From: Neptuniibacter sp. UBA6509
GTDB taxonomy: Bacteria; Pseudomonadota; Gammaproteobacteria; Pseudomonadales; Balneatricaceae
Direction of reading: 5' to 3'
Assembly (NCBI GenBank): GCA_002435145.1
Contig: DJLT01000096.1
Coordinates: 1 to 64,000 of the forward strand
DNA length: 64,000 nucleotides
The translations under genes and the position numbers were made by a program. Of this stretch, positions 1 through 8,476 are shown piece by piece. Positions within the stretch are counted from its first letter, which is position 1. Each line of letters begins with the position of its first letter. Below the pieces are notes generated by a model. That model was not told where the DNA came from. It saw nothing but the letters and a program-made list of their open reading frames with translations, and did not search any database.

Positions 1-23
1 TTCAAATCCAGCCCCCGCTACCA
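1..23 (+). tRNA. 3' end of a tRNA gene, probably initiator tRNA-Met (partial)
   Basis: The first 23 bases read as a T loop (TTCAAAT), the 3' strand of the T stem (CCAGC), the 3' strand of the acceptor stem (CCCCGCT), a discriminator A and an encoded CCA. The layout closely matches the 3' end of bacterial initiator tRNA-Met, which in E. coli reads TTCAAATCC then GCCCCCGCAACCA. Position 72 is T here, so a C at position 1 would give the unpaired 1-72 position typical of initiators. The anticodon lies outside the window, so the identity is inferred. Confidence 0.68.
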
Positions 24-34
24 AATATAGATTA

Positions 35-66
35 AACCGATTTAGTTCATTCTAAGTCGGTTTTTT
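35..66 (+). terminator. Rho-independent terminator of the tRNA
   Basis: An 11-bp stem (35-45 with 52-62, one G.T pair) and a 6-base loop run straight into six T residues at 61-66. It starts 11 bases after the tRNA CCA, so it most likely ends the tRNA transcript. Confidence 0.8.
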
Positions 67-151
67 CGCGTCTGGGGATAAGGAAATTCAAGTAAAACTC
101 GCCGGGCTCAGCTCTTGTGATTTTTGTATCTGGCTCTTAAAGCGAAGATCG

Positions 152-221
152 TTGGTTTAGCGATTACGAAGTAATTACCATCTAGCGCGAAGTGCGCAGT
201 CTGAAAGGTGGCTTTAGCCAA
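152..221. repeat. Cluster of three short hairpins, possible degenerate intergenic repeat
   Basis: Three small palindromes follow one another: ATTAC-GAA-GTAAT (163-175), GCGC-GAAGT-GCGC (185-197) and TGGC-TTTA-GCCA (209-220). The block opens with GTTGGTTTAGCG, which resembles the arm of a palindromic intergenic repeat common in gammaproteobacteria (GTTGGATTAGCG...). It could be a decayed copy of such an element. No open reading frame is visible in it. Confidence 0.35.
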
Positions 222-327
222 TAAATCCAGTTCCCTCCATTGATTCTAGACATTTAATTAATTTTATATTGATCAGTTTGGTTCTAGCCAACGTAATACA
301 GTTATTTGATATCAATTGGAGTTGAAA

Positions 328-504
328 ATGTTCTCATGGTTTAAGGCTGATCCGTTAAAAAAGCTTGATAAGCAGTATAAGGATAAGTTGGAAGAAGCGA
401 TGCTCGCGCAGAGAGCTGGTAACATAGAAAAGTATTCAGAATTGACTGTAGAGGCACAGGCAATTGCGCAACAGATTCAGCTATTAAATAGGGCAAAGGC
501 GTAA
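328..504 (+). CDS. Small DUF6435-like protein
   Basis: The 58-residue product begins MFSWFKADPLKKLDKQY and is almost entirely charged, probably alpha-helical, sequence with a repeated AQ/EA pattern. This fits the DUF6435/Lacal_2735-like family of small proteins of unknown function. An in-frame TTG exists at 316, but GGAG at 318-321 sits six bases before the ATG at 328, so 328 is chosen. It stands alone between the tRNA terminator and the peroxidase gene. No signal peptide or membrane segment is seen. The function is unknown. Confidence 0.75.
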   Translation: MFSWFKADPLKKLDKQYKDKLEEAMLAQRAGNIEKYSELTVEAQAIAQQIQLLNRAKA

Positions 505-745
505 TAGTAATTTTTTGCTGAACTAGCTCTGATTTGACCGAGCATAATTGCTTAGAACTTCCGACAAGGGATGGTCGGTAATTATTTCGTTCAATGCATT
601 TAGCTTTTTGAATGTATGTCTATTTTTGATTTATCCCCTAGTAAAGCTGTTTATTTTTCCTTTATGCCACTTTCATAATGGCACTATCATAATCCATATG
701 TGACTTTTTTACGTATGGAATAGGAAACCATTCTGGAGTCTAGTT

Positions 746-1342
746 ATGAATTGGGCGGTATCTTCCATGATAATGTTGGCTTTATCCGCACTATTATTTA
801 TTCCTCCTACGTCTGCCGAGCCTGTATTAGAGACGATTGAGTCAAACACAGACTGCCCTGCGGTTTTAAATTATCGTTTTAAGCGTTTGGGTCATGAGGA
901 ATATCAATCGGTGTGTGAGGCCTATAGGGGAAAACTAATTCTGGTTGTTAATACTGCGAGCAAGTGTGCATTTACCCCTCAGTATGATGGTCTTGAGCAG
1001 CTTTATCGACAGTATCGTTCGGCTGGTTTGGTTGTATTGGGCTTTCCTTCAAATGATTTTGCAGGCCAAGAGCCAGGTACAGAGAAAGAGATCTTAAATT
1101 TCTGTCGATTAACATATAGCGTTGAGTTTCCCATGTTTGAAAAAGTTCATGCTGCTCAGGGGAAAGCACATCCCTTTTATAGACACTTGGCAAACTTAGC
1201 TGATGGGCAGTATCCAAGCTGGAACTTTCATAAATACTTGATTGCGCCTGATGGCGAAGTCATAGCAAATTTTTCTAGTTTCACTAAACCTTTAGATCCC
1301 CGCTTAGTTAATACTATCAAGGCGAATCTACCTAATGGGTGA
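746..1342 (+). CDS. Exported glutathione peroxidase family protein
   Basis: The 198-residue thiol peroxidase begins with a hydrophobic signal peptide (about residues 1-24, ending TSAEP), so it should act in the periplasm. The GPx core follows: NTASKCAFTPQY with the peroxidatic Cys74 in place of selenocysteine, then GFPSNDFAGQEPG carrying the catalytic Gln, and WNFHKYLI carrying the conserved Trp. The family reduces hydroperoxides, and Cys-type members often use thioredoxin rather than glutathione. GGAG lies about eight bases before the ATG. Its stop overlaps the next gene by 8 bases, so the two are probably translationally coupled. An extra N-terminal stretch with two cysteines (37 and 57) precedes the peroxidase domain and is not typical of the short cytosolic forms. 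Confidence 0.88.
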   Translation: MNWAVSSMIMLALSALLFIPPTSAEPVLETIESNTDCPAVLNYRFKRLGHEEYQSVCEAYRGKLILVVNTASKCAFTPQYDGLEQLYRQYRSAGLVVLGFPSNDFAGQEPGTEKEILNFCRLTYSVEFPMFEKVHAAQGKAHPFYRHLANLADGQYPSWNFHKYLIAPDGEVIANFSSFTKPLDPRLVNTIKANLPNG

Positions 1343-2663
1343 GTTAGTACAGGAGAATGCGCGAGCAGTTCCGAAATCACGAATTTCAAGGTTAACTAAA
1401 TTAGGCGCTTTAGCCGGGAAGGTCGCAGGCAATATGCTTGTTGATGGCGGTAAAGAGCTTATGAAAGGTCGTAAGCCCGTTGTGCGAGATCTTCTTATAT
1501 CCGGGAAAAATCTCACGCAATTAGCTGATAAGTTGGCGACTATGCGTGGTGCAGCCATGAAGGCCGGGCAGCTATTGTCGATGGATGTTGGTAATTTGGT
1601 ACCAGAAGATATGGCCGTGCTGTTAGAGCGCCTACGCGCCGATGCAGTGGTAATGCCCACGGTACAATTGCTAGAAGTGCTGGAAAAAAACTGGGGTGAG
1701 TCTTGGCAAGATAATTTTCAGCGTTTTAGCTTTAAGCCGGTCGCGGCTGCTTCCATTGGACAGGTGCACAAGGGACTGACTCAAGATGGTCAGACGTTAG
1801 CGATTAAGATTCAATACCCCGGAGTCCGTCAAAGTATCGATAGCGATCTTGATAATGTTTTTGGTCTGTTACGCCTTAGTGGACTTATTCCTAAAGATAT
1901 AGATCTATCCCCTTTAATCAACGAAGCTCGTATACAATTAAAACTAGAAGCCGATTATCAGCATGAGGCCCAGCAACTCGCGAACTACACTGATAACATG
2001 GCCTCCTTTGTTAGACGTGATGAGCTATTGTTACCTGAGTATTATCAAACGCTTTCAACAGATGAAATTCTATGCATGAGTTATATGCATGGGCAGTCGC
2101 TTGATAAACTCGCGTTTACCTCTCAGGGTGAGCGCAATAGGGTTGTATCTTTGATGATGCAGCTCTTCTTCGCCGAATTCCTCGAGTATGGCTGTGTTCA
2201 GACAGACCCTAATCTGGCTAACTATCTCTACCAGATAGAAATGAAACGGCTTATTTTGCTCGATTTCGGCGCTACCCGTGAATTTTCTTCCGAGTTTGTT
2301 GGGCGATATAAAGCAGCACTCTTTGCTGCCTATATTCAAGATCGGGCGGGATTGGCAGATGCCCTGAACCAATTAGGCTTTTTCAGTCAGGGCCTAGACG
2401 TTAGAAATTTAGAGATGATTTTAGATATCTTCATTTTAGCTACTGAGCCTTTGAGGTTTGATGGCGCTTATGATTTTTCCGGTTCAGAGCTTGCCCAGCA
2501 GATCCGTGATAAAGGAATGCAGATGAGCAGAGAACCTGATGCTTGGCACTCACCGCCACCAGATATTTTATTTTTACACCGCAAAATGGCCGGACTTTAT
2601 TTGATTGCGGCTAAGTTAAATGCTCAGGTGAATGTTAAAGCGCTAATCTCTACCTATTGGTGA
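1335..2663 (+). CDS. ABC1/UbiB-family atypical kinase (AarF-like)
   Basis: The 442-residue member of the ABC1 (ADCK/UbiB) family shows the KxGQ signature (KAGQ, residues 76-79), the alanine-rich loop with AAAS (about 137-140) that replaces the glycine-rich loop, the ATP-binding lysine in LAIKIQYPG, and the catalytic DPNLANY and metal-binding LDFG motifs near residues 290-310. Unlike UbiB, no C-terminal transmembrane pair is evident. Family members support ubiquinone synthesis or lipid homeostasis, but most bacterial paralogues have no assigned substrate. The start codon overlaps the end of the peroxidase gene by 8 bases, which suggests one operon. A ubiB role is unlikely, because ubiE and ubiJ are not nearby. 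Confidence 0.88.
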   Translation: MGELVQENARAVPKSRISRLTKLGALAGKVAGNMLVDGGKELMKGRKPVVRDLLISGKNLTQLADKLATMRGAAMKAGQLLSMDVGNLVPEDMAVLLERLRADAVVMPTVQLLEVLEKNWGESWQDNFQRFSFKPVAAASIGQVHKGLTQDGQTLAIKIQYPGVRQSIDSDLDNVFGLLRLSGLIPKDIDLSPLINEARIQLKLEADYQHEAQQLANYTDNMASFVRRDELLLPEYYQTLSTDEILCMSYMHGQSLDKLAFTSQGERNRVVSLMMQLFFAEFLEYGCVQTDPNLANYLYQIEMKRLILLDFGATREFSSEFVGRYKAALFAAYIQDRAGLADALNQLGFFSQGLDVRNLEMILDIFILATEPLRFDGAYDFSGSELAQQIRDKGMQMSREPDAWHSPPPDILFLHRKMAGLYLIAAKLNAQVNVKALISTYW

Positions 2664-3044
2664 GCATTGCCCAGTTTTACAACGGTGCTTAAAGCGCCAT
2701 ACAGCGAAGCGACTGTAGACGATTTCTAATAAGCTATCTAGGCGCAGTAGTTTTACCAGTGCAGCGAGCTTTCTGTAGTAGGGTAGGTTGTCCCAGAGAA
2801 GTACAAAACTTGCTACACCTGAGGCTTTCTCCCCCATAGTATTGATGCAGTGTAAACGCTCTAAAGCTGATGTTAGGGATATATCATATTCTTTTAGCTT
2901 CTCTGGTGAAGTGGTTATATCTATCCATTCAATCTTGCCTAGGCGATCCACTTTCTTGTAGTGGTTAATCTCTTTTTCGCACATAGGACAGCCACCATCA
3001 AAAAAGACGATAGGCTTTTTAATCATGGGAGGGGTGTTTTGCAT
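2643..3044 (-). CDS. DCC-family thiol-disulfide oxidoreductase-like protein (DUF393)
   Basis: The 133-residue protein opens with FFDGGCPMCEKEI, the DxxCxxC motif of the DCC/DUF393 family, with Cys19 and Cys22. The C-terminal part (LLRLDSLLEIVYSRFAVWRFKHRC) fits the family's conserved YxxxAxxR-like segment. The fold is thought to be thioredoxin-like, but the substrate is unknown. It converges on the ABC1 kinase with a 21-base overlap at the 3' ends. It is followed on the other strand by a short-chain dehydrogenase; genes of this kind often cluster with photolyase and folE-like stress genes in marine gammaproteobacteria. Confidence 0.85.
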   Translation of the reverse strand: MQNTPPMIKKPIVFFDGGCPMCEKEINHYKKVDRLGKIEWIDITTSPEKLKEYDISLTSALERLHCINTMGEKASGVASFVLLWDNLPYYRKLAALVKLLRLDSLLEIVYSRFAVWRFKHRCKTGQCSPIGRD

Positions 3045-3123
3045 AATCTACCCTTAGGTTTCACGGTTCAGTGCATGGTTTACGTTAAATTCGGGTGATC
3101 GGTTCATTTTACTCGCGCGTACA

Positions 3124-3873
3124 ATGTATATGACTGAAAAAACAAAAAAGCTTAAAAACGTGGTGATTATCGGTGCATCCGGCGGTATTGGGGCGGCTTT
3201 AATTACGCAACTACTCAAAGATGATGAAATAGAAAAGATCTTTGCCTTTTCTCGCTGTTCTGTTGATAAGCCACAGCTTTCTCATGAAAAAGTGATTCAC
3301 GGATTTATCGATTTAACTGAAACAGCGAGTATCGAGTGCTTAGGAAGGTCTTTAGAAGGAGTTGAGTTCGATCTAGCTATTGTCTGTTCGGGTTTATTGC
3401 AAAACGGAGATGTTAAGCCTGAGAAGTCACTACGACAAATTAATCAAGATACTCTCAGACAATATTTCCAAGTAAATAGCATTGCTCCTATGTTAGTTGC
3501 TCAACAGCTAGTGCCATTGATGAATCGAAACAATGACAGTCAACTGGCTTTTTTATCCGCTCGTGTTGGAAGTGTCTCGGATAACCGGTTAGGTGGTTGG
3601 TATGGTTACCGTGCCAGTAAAAGTGCATTAAATATGCTGATTAAAACTCTAGCAATTGAGTGTCAGCGTACCTTACCTAAGTTAACTATTGTAGGTTTAC
3701 ACCCAGGTACTGTAGATACAAATTTATCCAAGCCATTTCAAAATAGAGTCCCAGCCGACAAATTATTCACCCCTATACAATCAGCCAACTATTTATTAAG
3801 TGTGTTAGCAACGCTAGATGTGAGTGATAGCGGAAAGGTGTTTGCTTGGGATAAAAAGGAGATCATGCCTTAA
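3124..3873 (+). CDS. Short-chain dehydrogenase/reductase (CsgA/C-factor type)
   Basis: The 249-residue classical SDR has a nucleotide-binding motif IIGASGGIG near residues 14-22, a short NAG-like segment (VCSG), a catalytic Ser in FLSARVG and the YxxxK pair in YGYRASKSALN. The length and the C-terminal GLHPGTVDTNLSKPF segment match the C-factor/CsgA-like subgroup of NAD(P)-dependent oxidoreductases. The substrate cannot be told. No clear ribosome-binding site precedes either ATG (3124 or 3130), so the start is uncertain by two codons. It converges with folM. Confidence 0.83.
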   Translation: MYMTEKTKKLKNVVIIGASGGIGAALITQLLKDDEIEKIFAFSRCSVDKPQLSHEKVIHGFIDLTETASIECLGRSLEGVEFDLAIVCSGLLQNGDVKPEKSLRQINQDTLRQYFQVNSIAPMLVAQQLVPLMNRNNDSQLAFLSARVGSVSDNRLGGWYGYRASKSALNMLIKTLAIECQRTLPKLTIVGLHPGTVDTNLSKPFQNRVPADKLFTPIQSANYLLSVLATLDVSDSGKVFAWDKKEIMP

Positions 3874-3894
3874 TAAGGTGATCTCAAATGCAAT

Positions 3895-4605
3895 TTAGCG
3901 GATATGTCTGCCGCCATCTAAAGACAGTATGCGTCCGGTCATATATTGGCTCTCTAGTAGATAATCTACCGCATTTACAACCTCTTCAGCTCCCGGAGTG
4001 ATCTTCATCACTGATTTATTCAAGGCTTTAGCGCGATAGGCTTCGTCATCTTCAGGGTTAAACATGATGAGCGAAGGTGCAATTGCATTGACTTTGGTGT
4101 GTGGTGCTAACAATGAGGCAAATGATAGCGTCATATTACTCAGCGCGGCTTTACTCGCAGCGTAGGCGATATGCTTCGCACTGCCTTTTTCCACGACATA
4201 GTCACTAATGTGGATAATATCAGCGGTTTTAGAGTTGTTAGCAAGTAGGTCTTGCAGTGCTAAGTTGAGTTGATAGGGCACGCCTGCATGGATTTGCATC
4301 ATTTTGCTGAATATTTCTTGAGGGGGGACGCCGGACGATTCTGCTACCCAATCAGAGGCATTATGAATAATGCCTCTTAAGCCTCTATAGTTCCTTATTA
4401 GATGATCAATTAAGTGATCTAAATCTTGTTGTTGGTATAAATCACAATGGATCAGATCTGCGCCAATCAACTTATCAAAAGTACCATAGTCTGTTCGGTA
4501 AGTGCCGATAACAGGAATACCATGGTGTATAAAGTATTGGCATAGAGCATACCCTATACGTTTACCGACACCTGTGATTAGTACTGGGTTTGATGATGTT
4601 GCCAT
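3895..4605 (-). CDS. folM: Dihydromonapterin reductase FolM-like SDR
   Basis: The 236-residue SDR has LITGVGKRIG at residues 9-18, the FolM-style replacement of the usual GxxxGxG. The catalytic region is HISDYVVEKGSAKHIAYAASKAAL, and the end is MTGRILSLDGGRHIR. FolM reduces dihydromonapterin to tetrahydromonapterin, with weak dihydrofolate reductase activity. The setting supports this: it is the last gene of a minus-strand operon after folE and a DUF6482 gene, and the same trio is known from pseudomonads and relatives. A generic SDR is the alternative, but the GVGKRIG motif and the context favour FolM. Confidence 0.82.
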   Translation of the reverse strand: MATSSNPVLITGVGKRIGYALCQYFIHHGIPVIGTYRTDYGTFDKLIGADLIHCDLYQQQDLDHLIDHLIRNYRGLRGIIHNASDWVAESSGVPPQEIFSKMMQIHAGVPYQLNLALQDLLANNSKTADIIHISDYVVEKGSAKHIAYAASKAALSNMTLSFASLLAPHTKVNAIAPSLIMFNPEDDEAYRAKALNKSVMKITPGAEEVVNAVDYLLESQYMTGRILSLDGGRHIR

Positions 4606-4622
4606 AATTTATCAATTAAATC

Positions 4623-4940
4623 TTAATGTGAAGTAGTTGCGAGGTACTTCCAAGGTAAGGAAATCTCAAAGCTATCTAGAAAAACGTTTTCAGGTTGTCC
4701 TACCATTTCATCGTAGGCGCTGTTGGGCCGACGTAAAACATAACTTTCTACATCTACGCATTGAAAAAGCTCCTGTATGTCTAGAAGGTTGCGGCTATTG
4801 AAGGGATCTTTACCTTGGTAAAGCACATGCTGCTTCCCTTGATATACAATGAATACTTGATATGTCATCCAGTCTATTGAATGTACAATGACTTTATCGA
4901 TAGGGTTTAAATCCGTAACATCTTCTATTTGAAGTTTCAT
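4623..4940 (-). CDS. DUF6482-like protein in the pterin operon
   Basis: The 105-residue protein of unknown function has the elements IVHSIDWMTYQ near the N-terminus and SAYDEMVGQPE near the C-terminus, which I recognise from DUF6482 proteins. There is no signal peptide or membrane helix. It sits 13 bases after folE and 17 bases before folM, so it is almost certainly cotranscribed with them. A role linked to pterin metabolism is an inference from position only. Confidence 0.7.
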   Translation of the reverse strand: MKLQIEDVTDLNPIDKVIVHSIDWMTYQVFIVYQGKQHVLYQGKDPFNSRNLLDIQELFQCVDVESYVLRRPNSAYDEMVGQPENVFLDSFEISLPWKYLATTSH

Positions 4941-4953
4941 CGATAGCCTCTTT

Positions 4954-5592
4954 TTAAATCAAAAATTCAGCTCGAGTGCGCTCGTTACTCTTAAATATAC
5001 CACCCAATGCAGTTGTCTCAGTTGTTGAATTAACATCCATGACCCCGCGGGATTTAACGCAATAATGTGTTGCTGAAATAGATATGGCTACATTGTCAGT
5101 TTCTAATAAGGTCTGTAAGGCTATAAGAATTTGTTTGGTTAGGCGTTCCTGTACTTGTGGTCTCTGGCTAAAGAAGCGTACCAGTCGGTTGATTTTAGAT
5201 AAGCCGATTATTTTTTTATTCGGTATATAAGCAACTTTAGCTGTCCCATCTATGGTGACAAAATGATGTTCACAAGAGCTGATTACGCTTATATCACGAA
5301 CTTTAACCATCTCTTCAACATCCATTTTATTTTCAATCATTGCTATCTTGGGAAAGTTCTCGTAGTCGAGCCCTGAAAATATTTCATAGACATACATTTT
5401 AGCTACGCGGTGTGGTGTTTCTCTAAGACTGTCATCTTCTAAATTTAGCCCAAGCGTACTGACGACCTCAGTCATTAACCCTTTAATTCTTTCGTATCGC
5501 TGTTGTTGGTTTAGTTGCGATTTAATGGTCGGTGTTTCGAGACCTTTTTCTATAAGCTGTTCTTGAACAGCTATCGCTTCTGCAGAAATCAT
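4954..5592 (-). CDS. folE: GTP cyclohydrolase I
   Basis: FolE converts GTP to 7,8-dihydroneopterin triphosphate, the first step of folate and monapterin synthesis. The 212-residue protein has the expected zinc ligands Cys107 (in SSCEHHF), His110 and Cys178 (in [13 protein letters not shown]), plus the [11 protein letters not shown] and [23 protein letters not shown] segments. It heads a minus-strand operon with a DUF6482 gene and folM, an arrangement that points to tetrahydromonapterin production. A second folE paralogue elsewhere would not be surprising. The promoter should lie in the AT-rich gap above 5592. Confidence 0.95.
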   Translation of the reverse strand: MISAEAIAVQEQLIEKGLETPTIKSQLNQQQRYERIKGLMTEVVSTLGLNLEDDSLRETPHRVAKMYVYEIFSGLDYENFPKIAMIENKMDVEEMVKVRDISVISSCEHHFVTIDGTAKVAYIPNKKIIGLSKINRLVRFFSQRPQVQERLTKQILIALQTLLETDNVAISISATHYCVKSRGVMDVNSTTETTALGGIFKSNERTRAEFLI

Positions 5593-6049
5593 AGTGGTAG
5601 CCCTTAAATTACAAAGCTACTGTTATACGCAGTAGTAAATCCAAATGGATCACTTCCTTATTCTGATTTTTGTGCTGCGACAGAAATCTAGGTTCTGTGA
5701 AAATGTGGCAAATACAGAGAGCTGAATAATTATGCCCTAGAACTTTGTTAGGACTTTTAGCACTGAGGTGGGATATTAATGTTAGTAGTTATTTGTTTAA
5801 GAATACATTGAATTAATGTGGTGGTTATGGGTTGGTAGTTAACTTGTTATATATATTAGATTTATTATATTTGGTGTATGTTTATTGTGTGTGTCTAGTT
5901 CTAAATAAGGGTGCGCTTTTTGTTTGAATGTATTTGCTTGCTATCGATGTCAGTAAGAAACGTGAGTAGATGTTATGGGCTATGTTTAAAAATGGCTCTT
6001 AGGTGTTTTCCTTGACAGTAGTTTTTCAGATAAAAATGGATACCGACGT
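5593..6049. other. 457-base non-coding region between folE and a diguanylate cyclase
   Basis: The gap separates two divergent genes and is AT-rich, especially around 5840-5890. It should carry the promoters of both folE (minus) and the diguanylate cyclase (plus). I see no convincing open reading frame, tRNA, terminator or strong operator palindrome in it. Confidence 0.6.
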
Positions 6050-7810
6050 ATGGTCAATGCTTTCAAGACGTTAAAGTTTAGAAATAAAATTATCGTTATT
6101 TTTATCTTAGCTGTGCTGGTCGTTATGGCATCGATCTTAATGGCTTTGCCAGCGATTAAGACAACTGTTCTAAATAGTGCTAAACAAGAATTAATCACAA
6201 CGACAAACCTCGCAGCAACTTCCGCGGAATCATTGTACAAGAATGCGATTCGTAATTACTTGCGTGGAATTACAGAAACCCACCTCAATACCTTGAAGCT
6301 CAAATACAAGCAATATCAGGCCGGTGAAATTACAAAACAAGAGGTGATCGAGCAATTTGAAGAGATTGTTTCCTCTCAGGTTATTGGTAAAACCGGATAT
6401 ATGGTTGTGAGCGATTTTGCAGATAAAGACCGTATCACTACGCTTGTGCATCCCTTTATTAAAGGCCAAAGGATTGATCAGTATGCATTTGTTCAGAGAA
6501 TGTATATTCAAAAAGAGGGGTACTTTGAAAACCAATGGCAGAACCCTAATGATCCTTTTCCTCGTCTAAAGGCTGCATATATGAGCTACTTTGAACCGTG
6601 GGAGTGGATAATTAGTGTGCATCCATACAAGGATGAGTTTAGCTCGTTGATAAATATTGAGGAGTTTAAGCATAGCTTATCTAAAGTGCAGCCTTCTACT
6701 TTAGAAGGAAGTTATGTTTCGATATTCAATGGCCAAGGTGATCTTATGTATCATCCTACATTTACAGAAGAAAATGTTTTTAATGCGCAGGATGCGGTAA
6801 CCGGTGCTTTTTTCGTTCAAGAAATAATCAGTAGTATCAATGAAAGGAAAGACGATAGCACTATCAGTGGGTGGAAAGAGTTTACCTACAACCAGCGGGG
6901 CAAAGAGGATGTGCCAGTTGAAAAATTAATGCGTTATCAATATGTCCCAAGCCAAGACTGGATTATAGCAACGATCATTAATAAAGATGAGGTGTTGAAA
7001 CCTTACTTAAGCTTATTGCAGCAGTTGGTTATTATTGGGGCGATGCTCTTTGTGGTCATCTCTCTTTTAGCGTTTTTCTCCGGAAGGTATTTGACGCATC
7101 GTATCAACAGTTTAGTTATCGCTGCGAAAAACCTTTCTCGTAATAAGTATGATTTGGATCTAGAGCGCACAGCGGATGATGAAATAGGTGATCTGGAAGA
7201 TGCTATGGGTACAGCTGCTCAGACTATTGAACATCTATTAATGGAACAAAAACGCCTTAATGCCAACCTGGAGGACAAAGTGGAGCAGAGAACCAAAGAG
7301 CTTGCTTTAAAGAATGAAGAGCTTGGAAAGCTTTATATCACTGATTCTCTTACTGGCTTATTCAATCGACATAAACTTGATGCGGTCTTGAAAGAAGAAG
7401 CGGATAGGTGTTCTAGATATAAGAAGGTTTTCGGGTTGATCATAATTGATATAGACCATTTTAAACATGTTAATGATTCATATGGTCATCAGGTAGGAGA
7501 TACCGTACTCCAAGAATTTGCTGAGATATTAAAATCTTCCTCAAGAAAAACCGATACGGTTGGTCGATGGGGAGGGGAGGAGTTTATGATTATTTGCAGT
7601 GAAACGAGTTTAGAGGGAACGCAGGCTCTAGCTGCGATGTTGAAAGATAAAATTTCAACTTATCCATTTAGCCCTGGAGAAAAGAGGGCCGCTAGTTTTG
7701 GAGTGTCAGCCTACCTCATTGATGACGAGCTACATGACTTGGTGAAACGAGTAGATAGTGCATTGTATAAAGCAAAAAATAGTGGAAGAAATAATATCCA
7801 AACCTTATAA
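6050..7810 (+). CDS. Membrane diguanylate cyclase, Cache-HAMP-GGDEF
   Basis: The 586-residue protein probably makes cyclic di-GMP. A first membrane helix (about 13-33) and a second (about 327-350) bracket a periplasmic sensor with two Cache-like segments (GKTGYMVVSDF...LVHPF and EGSYVSIFNGQGDLMYHP). A HAMP-like linker, a coiled coil (about 395-430) and a C-terminal GGDEF domain follow. The active site is GGEEF (508-512). An RxxD inhibitory site (RKTD, 499-502) lies exactly five residues upstream, so product inhibition is expected. No EAL domain is present. The sensed ligand is unknown; Cache domains commonly bind small organic acids or amino acids. It appears monocistronic. Confidence 0.93.
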   Translation: MVNAFKTLKFRNKIIVIFILAVLVVMASILMALPAIKTTVLNSAKQELITTTNLAATSAESLYKNAIRNYLRGITETHLNTLKLKYKQYQAGEITKQEVIEQFEEIVSSQVIGKTGYMVVSDFADKDRITTLVHPFIKGQRIDQYAFVQRMYIQKEGYFENQWQNPNDPFPRLKAAYMSYFEPWEWIISVHPYKDEFSSLINIEEFKHSLSKVQPSTLEGSYVSIFNGQGDLMYHPTFTEENVFNAQDAVTGAFFVQEIISSINERKDDSTISGWKEFTYNQRGKEDVPVEKLMRYQYVPSQDWIIATIINKDEVLKPYLSLLQQLVIIGAMLFVVISLLAFFSGRYLTHRINSLVIAAKNLSRNKYDLDLERTADDEIGDLEDAMGTAAQTIEHLLMEQKRLNANLEDKVEQRTKELALKNEELGKLYITDSLTGLFNRHKLDAVLKEEADRCSRYKKVFGLIIIDIDHFKHVNDSYGHQVGDTVLQEFAEILKSSSRKTDTVGRWGGEEFMIICSETSLEGTQALAAMLKDKISTYPFSPGEKRAASFGVSAYLIDDELHDLVKRVDSALYKAKNSGRNNIQTL

Positions 7811-7907
7811 GTAAGTTCATTATTTATGTTATAGCTCGCTATGATTCAATTATTGCGATGAGATTTATAGATCATGAAAAAGCTACTGTAATCAGGGAGG
7901 TTGAGTT

Positions 7908-8375
7908 TTGGATGTAATAGATAAGGGACCAGGGGTTAGGGTTCCGCCACCATTAATTTTTCTATTCATGATTGCAGTAGGCTATTGGCTTAATCTTTAT
8001 TATCCATTGATTATTCCTTGGCCTGAATTTTTCTTCTTTATCGGTTTGTTTTTAATTGCAGTTGCTGTGAGTTTTGCGCTAATAGCGGTGTATCAATTTT
8101 GGCGTGAAAAAACACATATTGAGCCGTGGAAGCCTGCTAGCTCCCTAATGTTAGAGGGTGTTTTTGCCTATTCTAGAAATCCTATCTATTTATCGTTCAT
8201 TATTATTACGCTTGGTATCGGTTTAGTCTTGAATAATATATGGATCTTATTTAATACAGGTCCATTGTTGATAGCTTTGTATTTTTTGGTTGTTAAAAAG
8301 GAAGAGCTATATTTGGAAAGGGTATTTGGTGATCTATATCTGGATTATAAAAAAAGAGTAAGGCGTTGGTTATAA
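7908..8375 (+). CDS. Isoprenylcysteine methyltransferase-like membrane protein
   Basis: The 155-residue integral membrane protein has about four hydrophobic helices and the C-terminal segment GVFAYSRNPIYLSF, then EELYLERVFGDLYLDYKKRVRRW. These match the ICMT/PEMT-like methyltransferase family (RNPxYL and ExxLxxxFGxxYxxY motifs). Bacterial members are usually of unknown substrate. Translation starts at TTG 7908, supported by AGGGAGG at 7894-7900 seven bases upstream. No in-frame ATG lies nearby upstream. It follows the diguanylate cyclase by about 100 bases with no terminator that I can see. Confidence 0.8.
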   Translation: MDVIDKGPGVRVPPPLIFLFMIAVGYWLNLYYPLIIPWPEFFFFIGLFLIAVAVSFALIAVYQFWREKTHIEPWKPASSLMLEGVFAYSRNPIYLSFIIITLGIGLVLNNIWILFNTGPLLIALYFLVVKKEELYLERVFGDLYLDYKKRVRRWL

Positions 8376-8476
8376 TTCAGTATATAGGCATGTTAGATTG
8401 TTAGTTCTTACACAATGCTATGAAGAAGGATTCAGCATCTGCTTTAAGTTAGATTGCTGTATGAGCTGAGGTTTTT

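Noticed and set aside
561..578. CCGAC/GTCGG hairpin after the DUF6435 gene as a terminator
   Set aside because: Only five base pairs and no clear T run; too weak to call.
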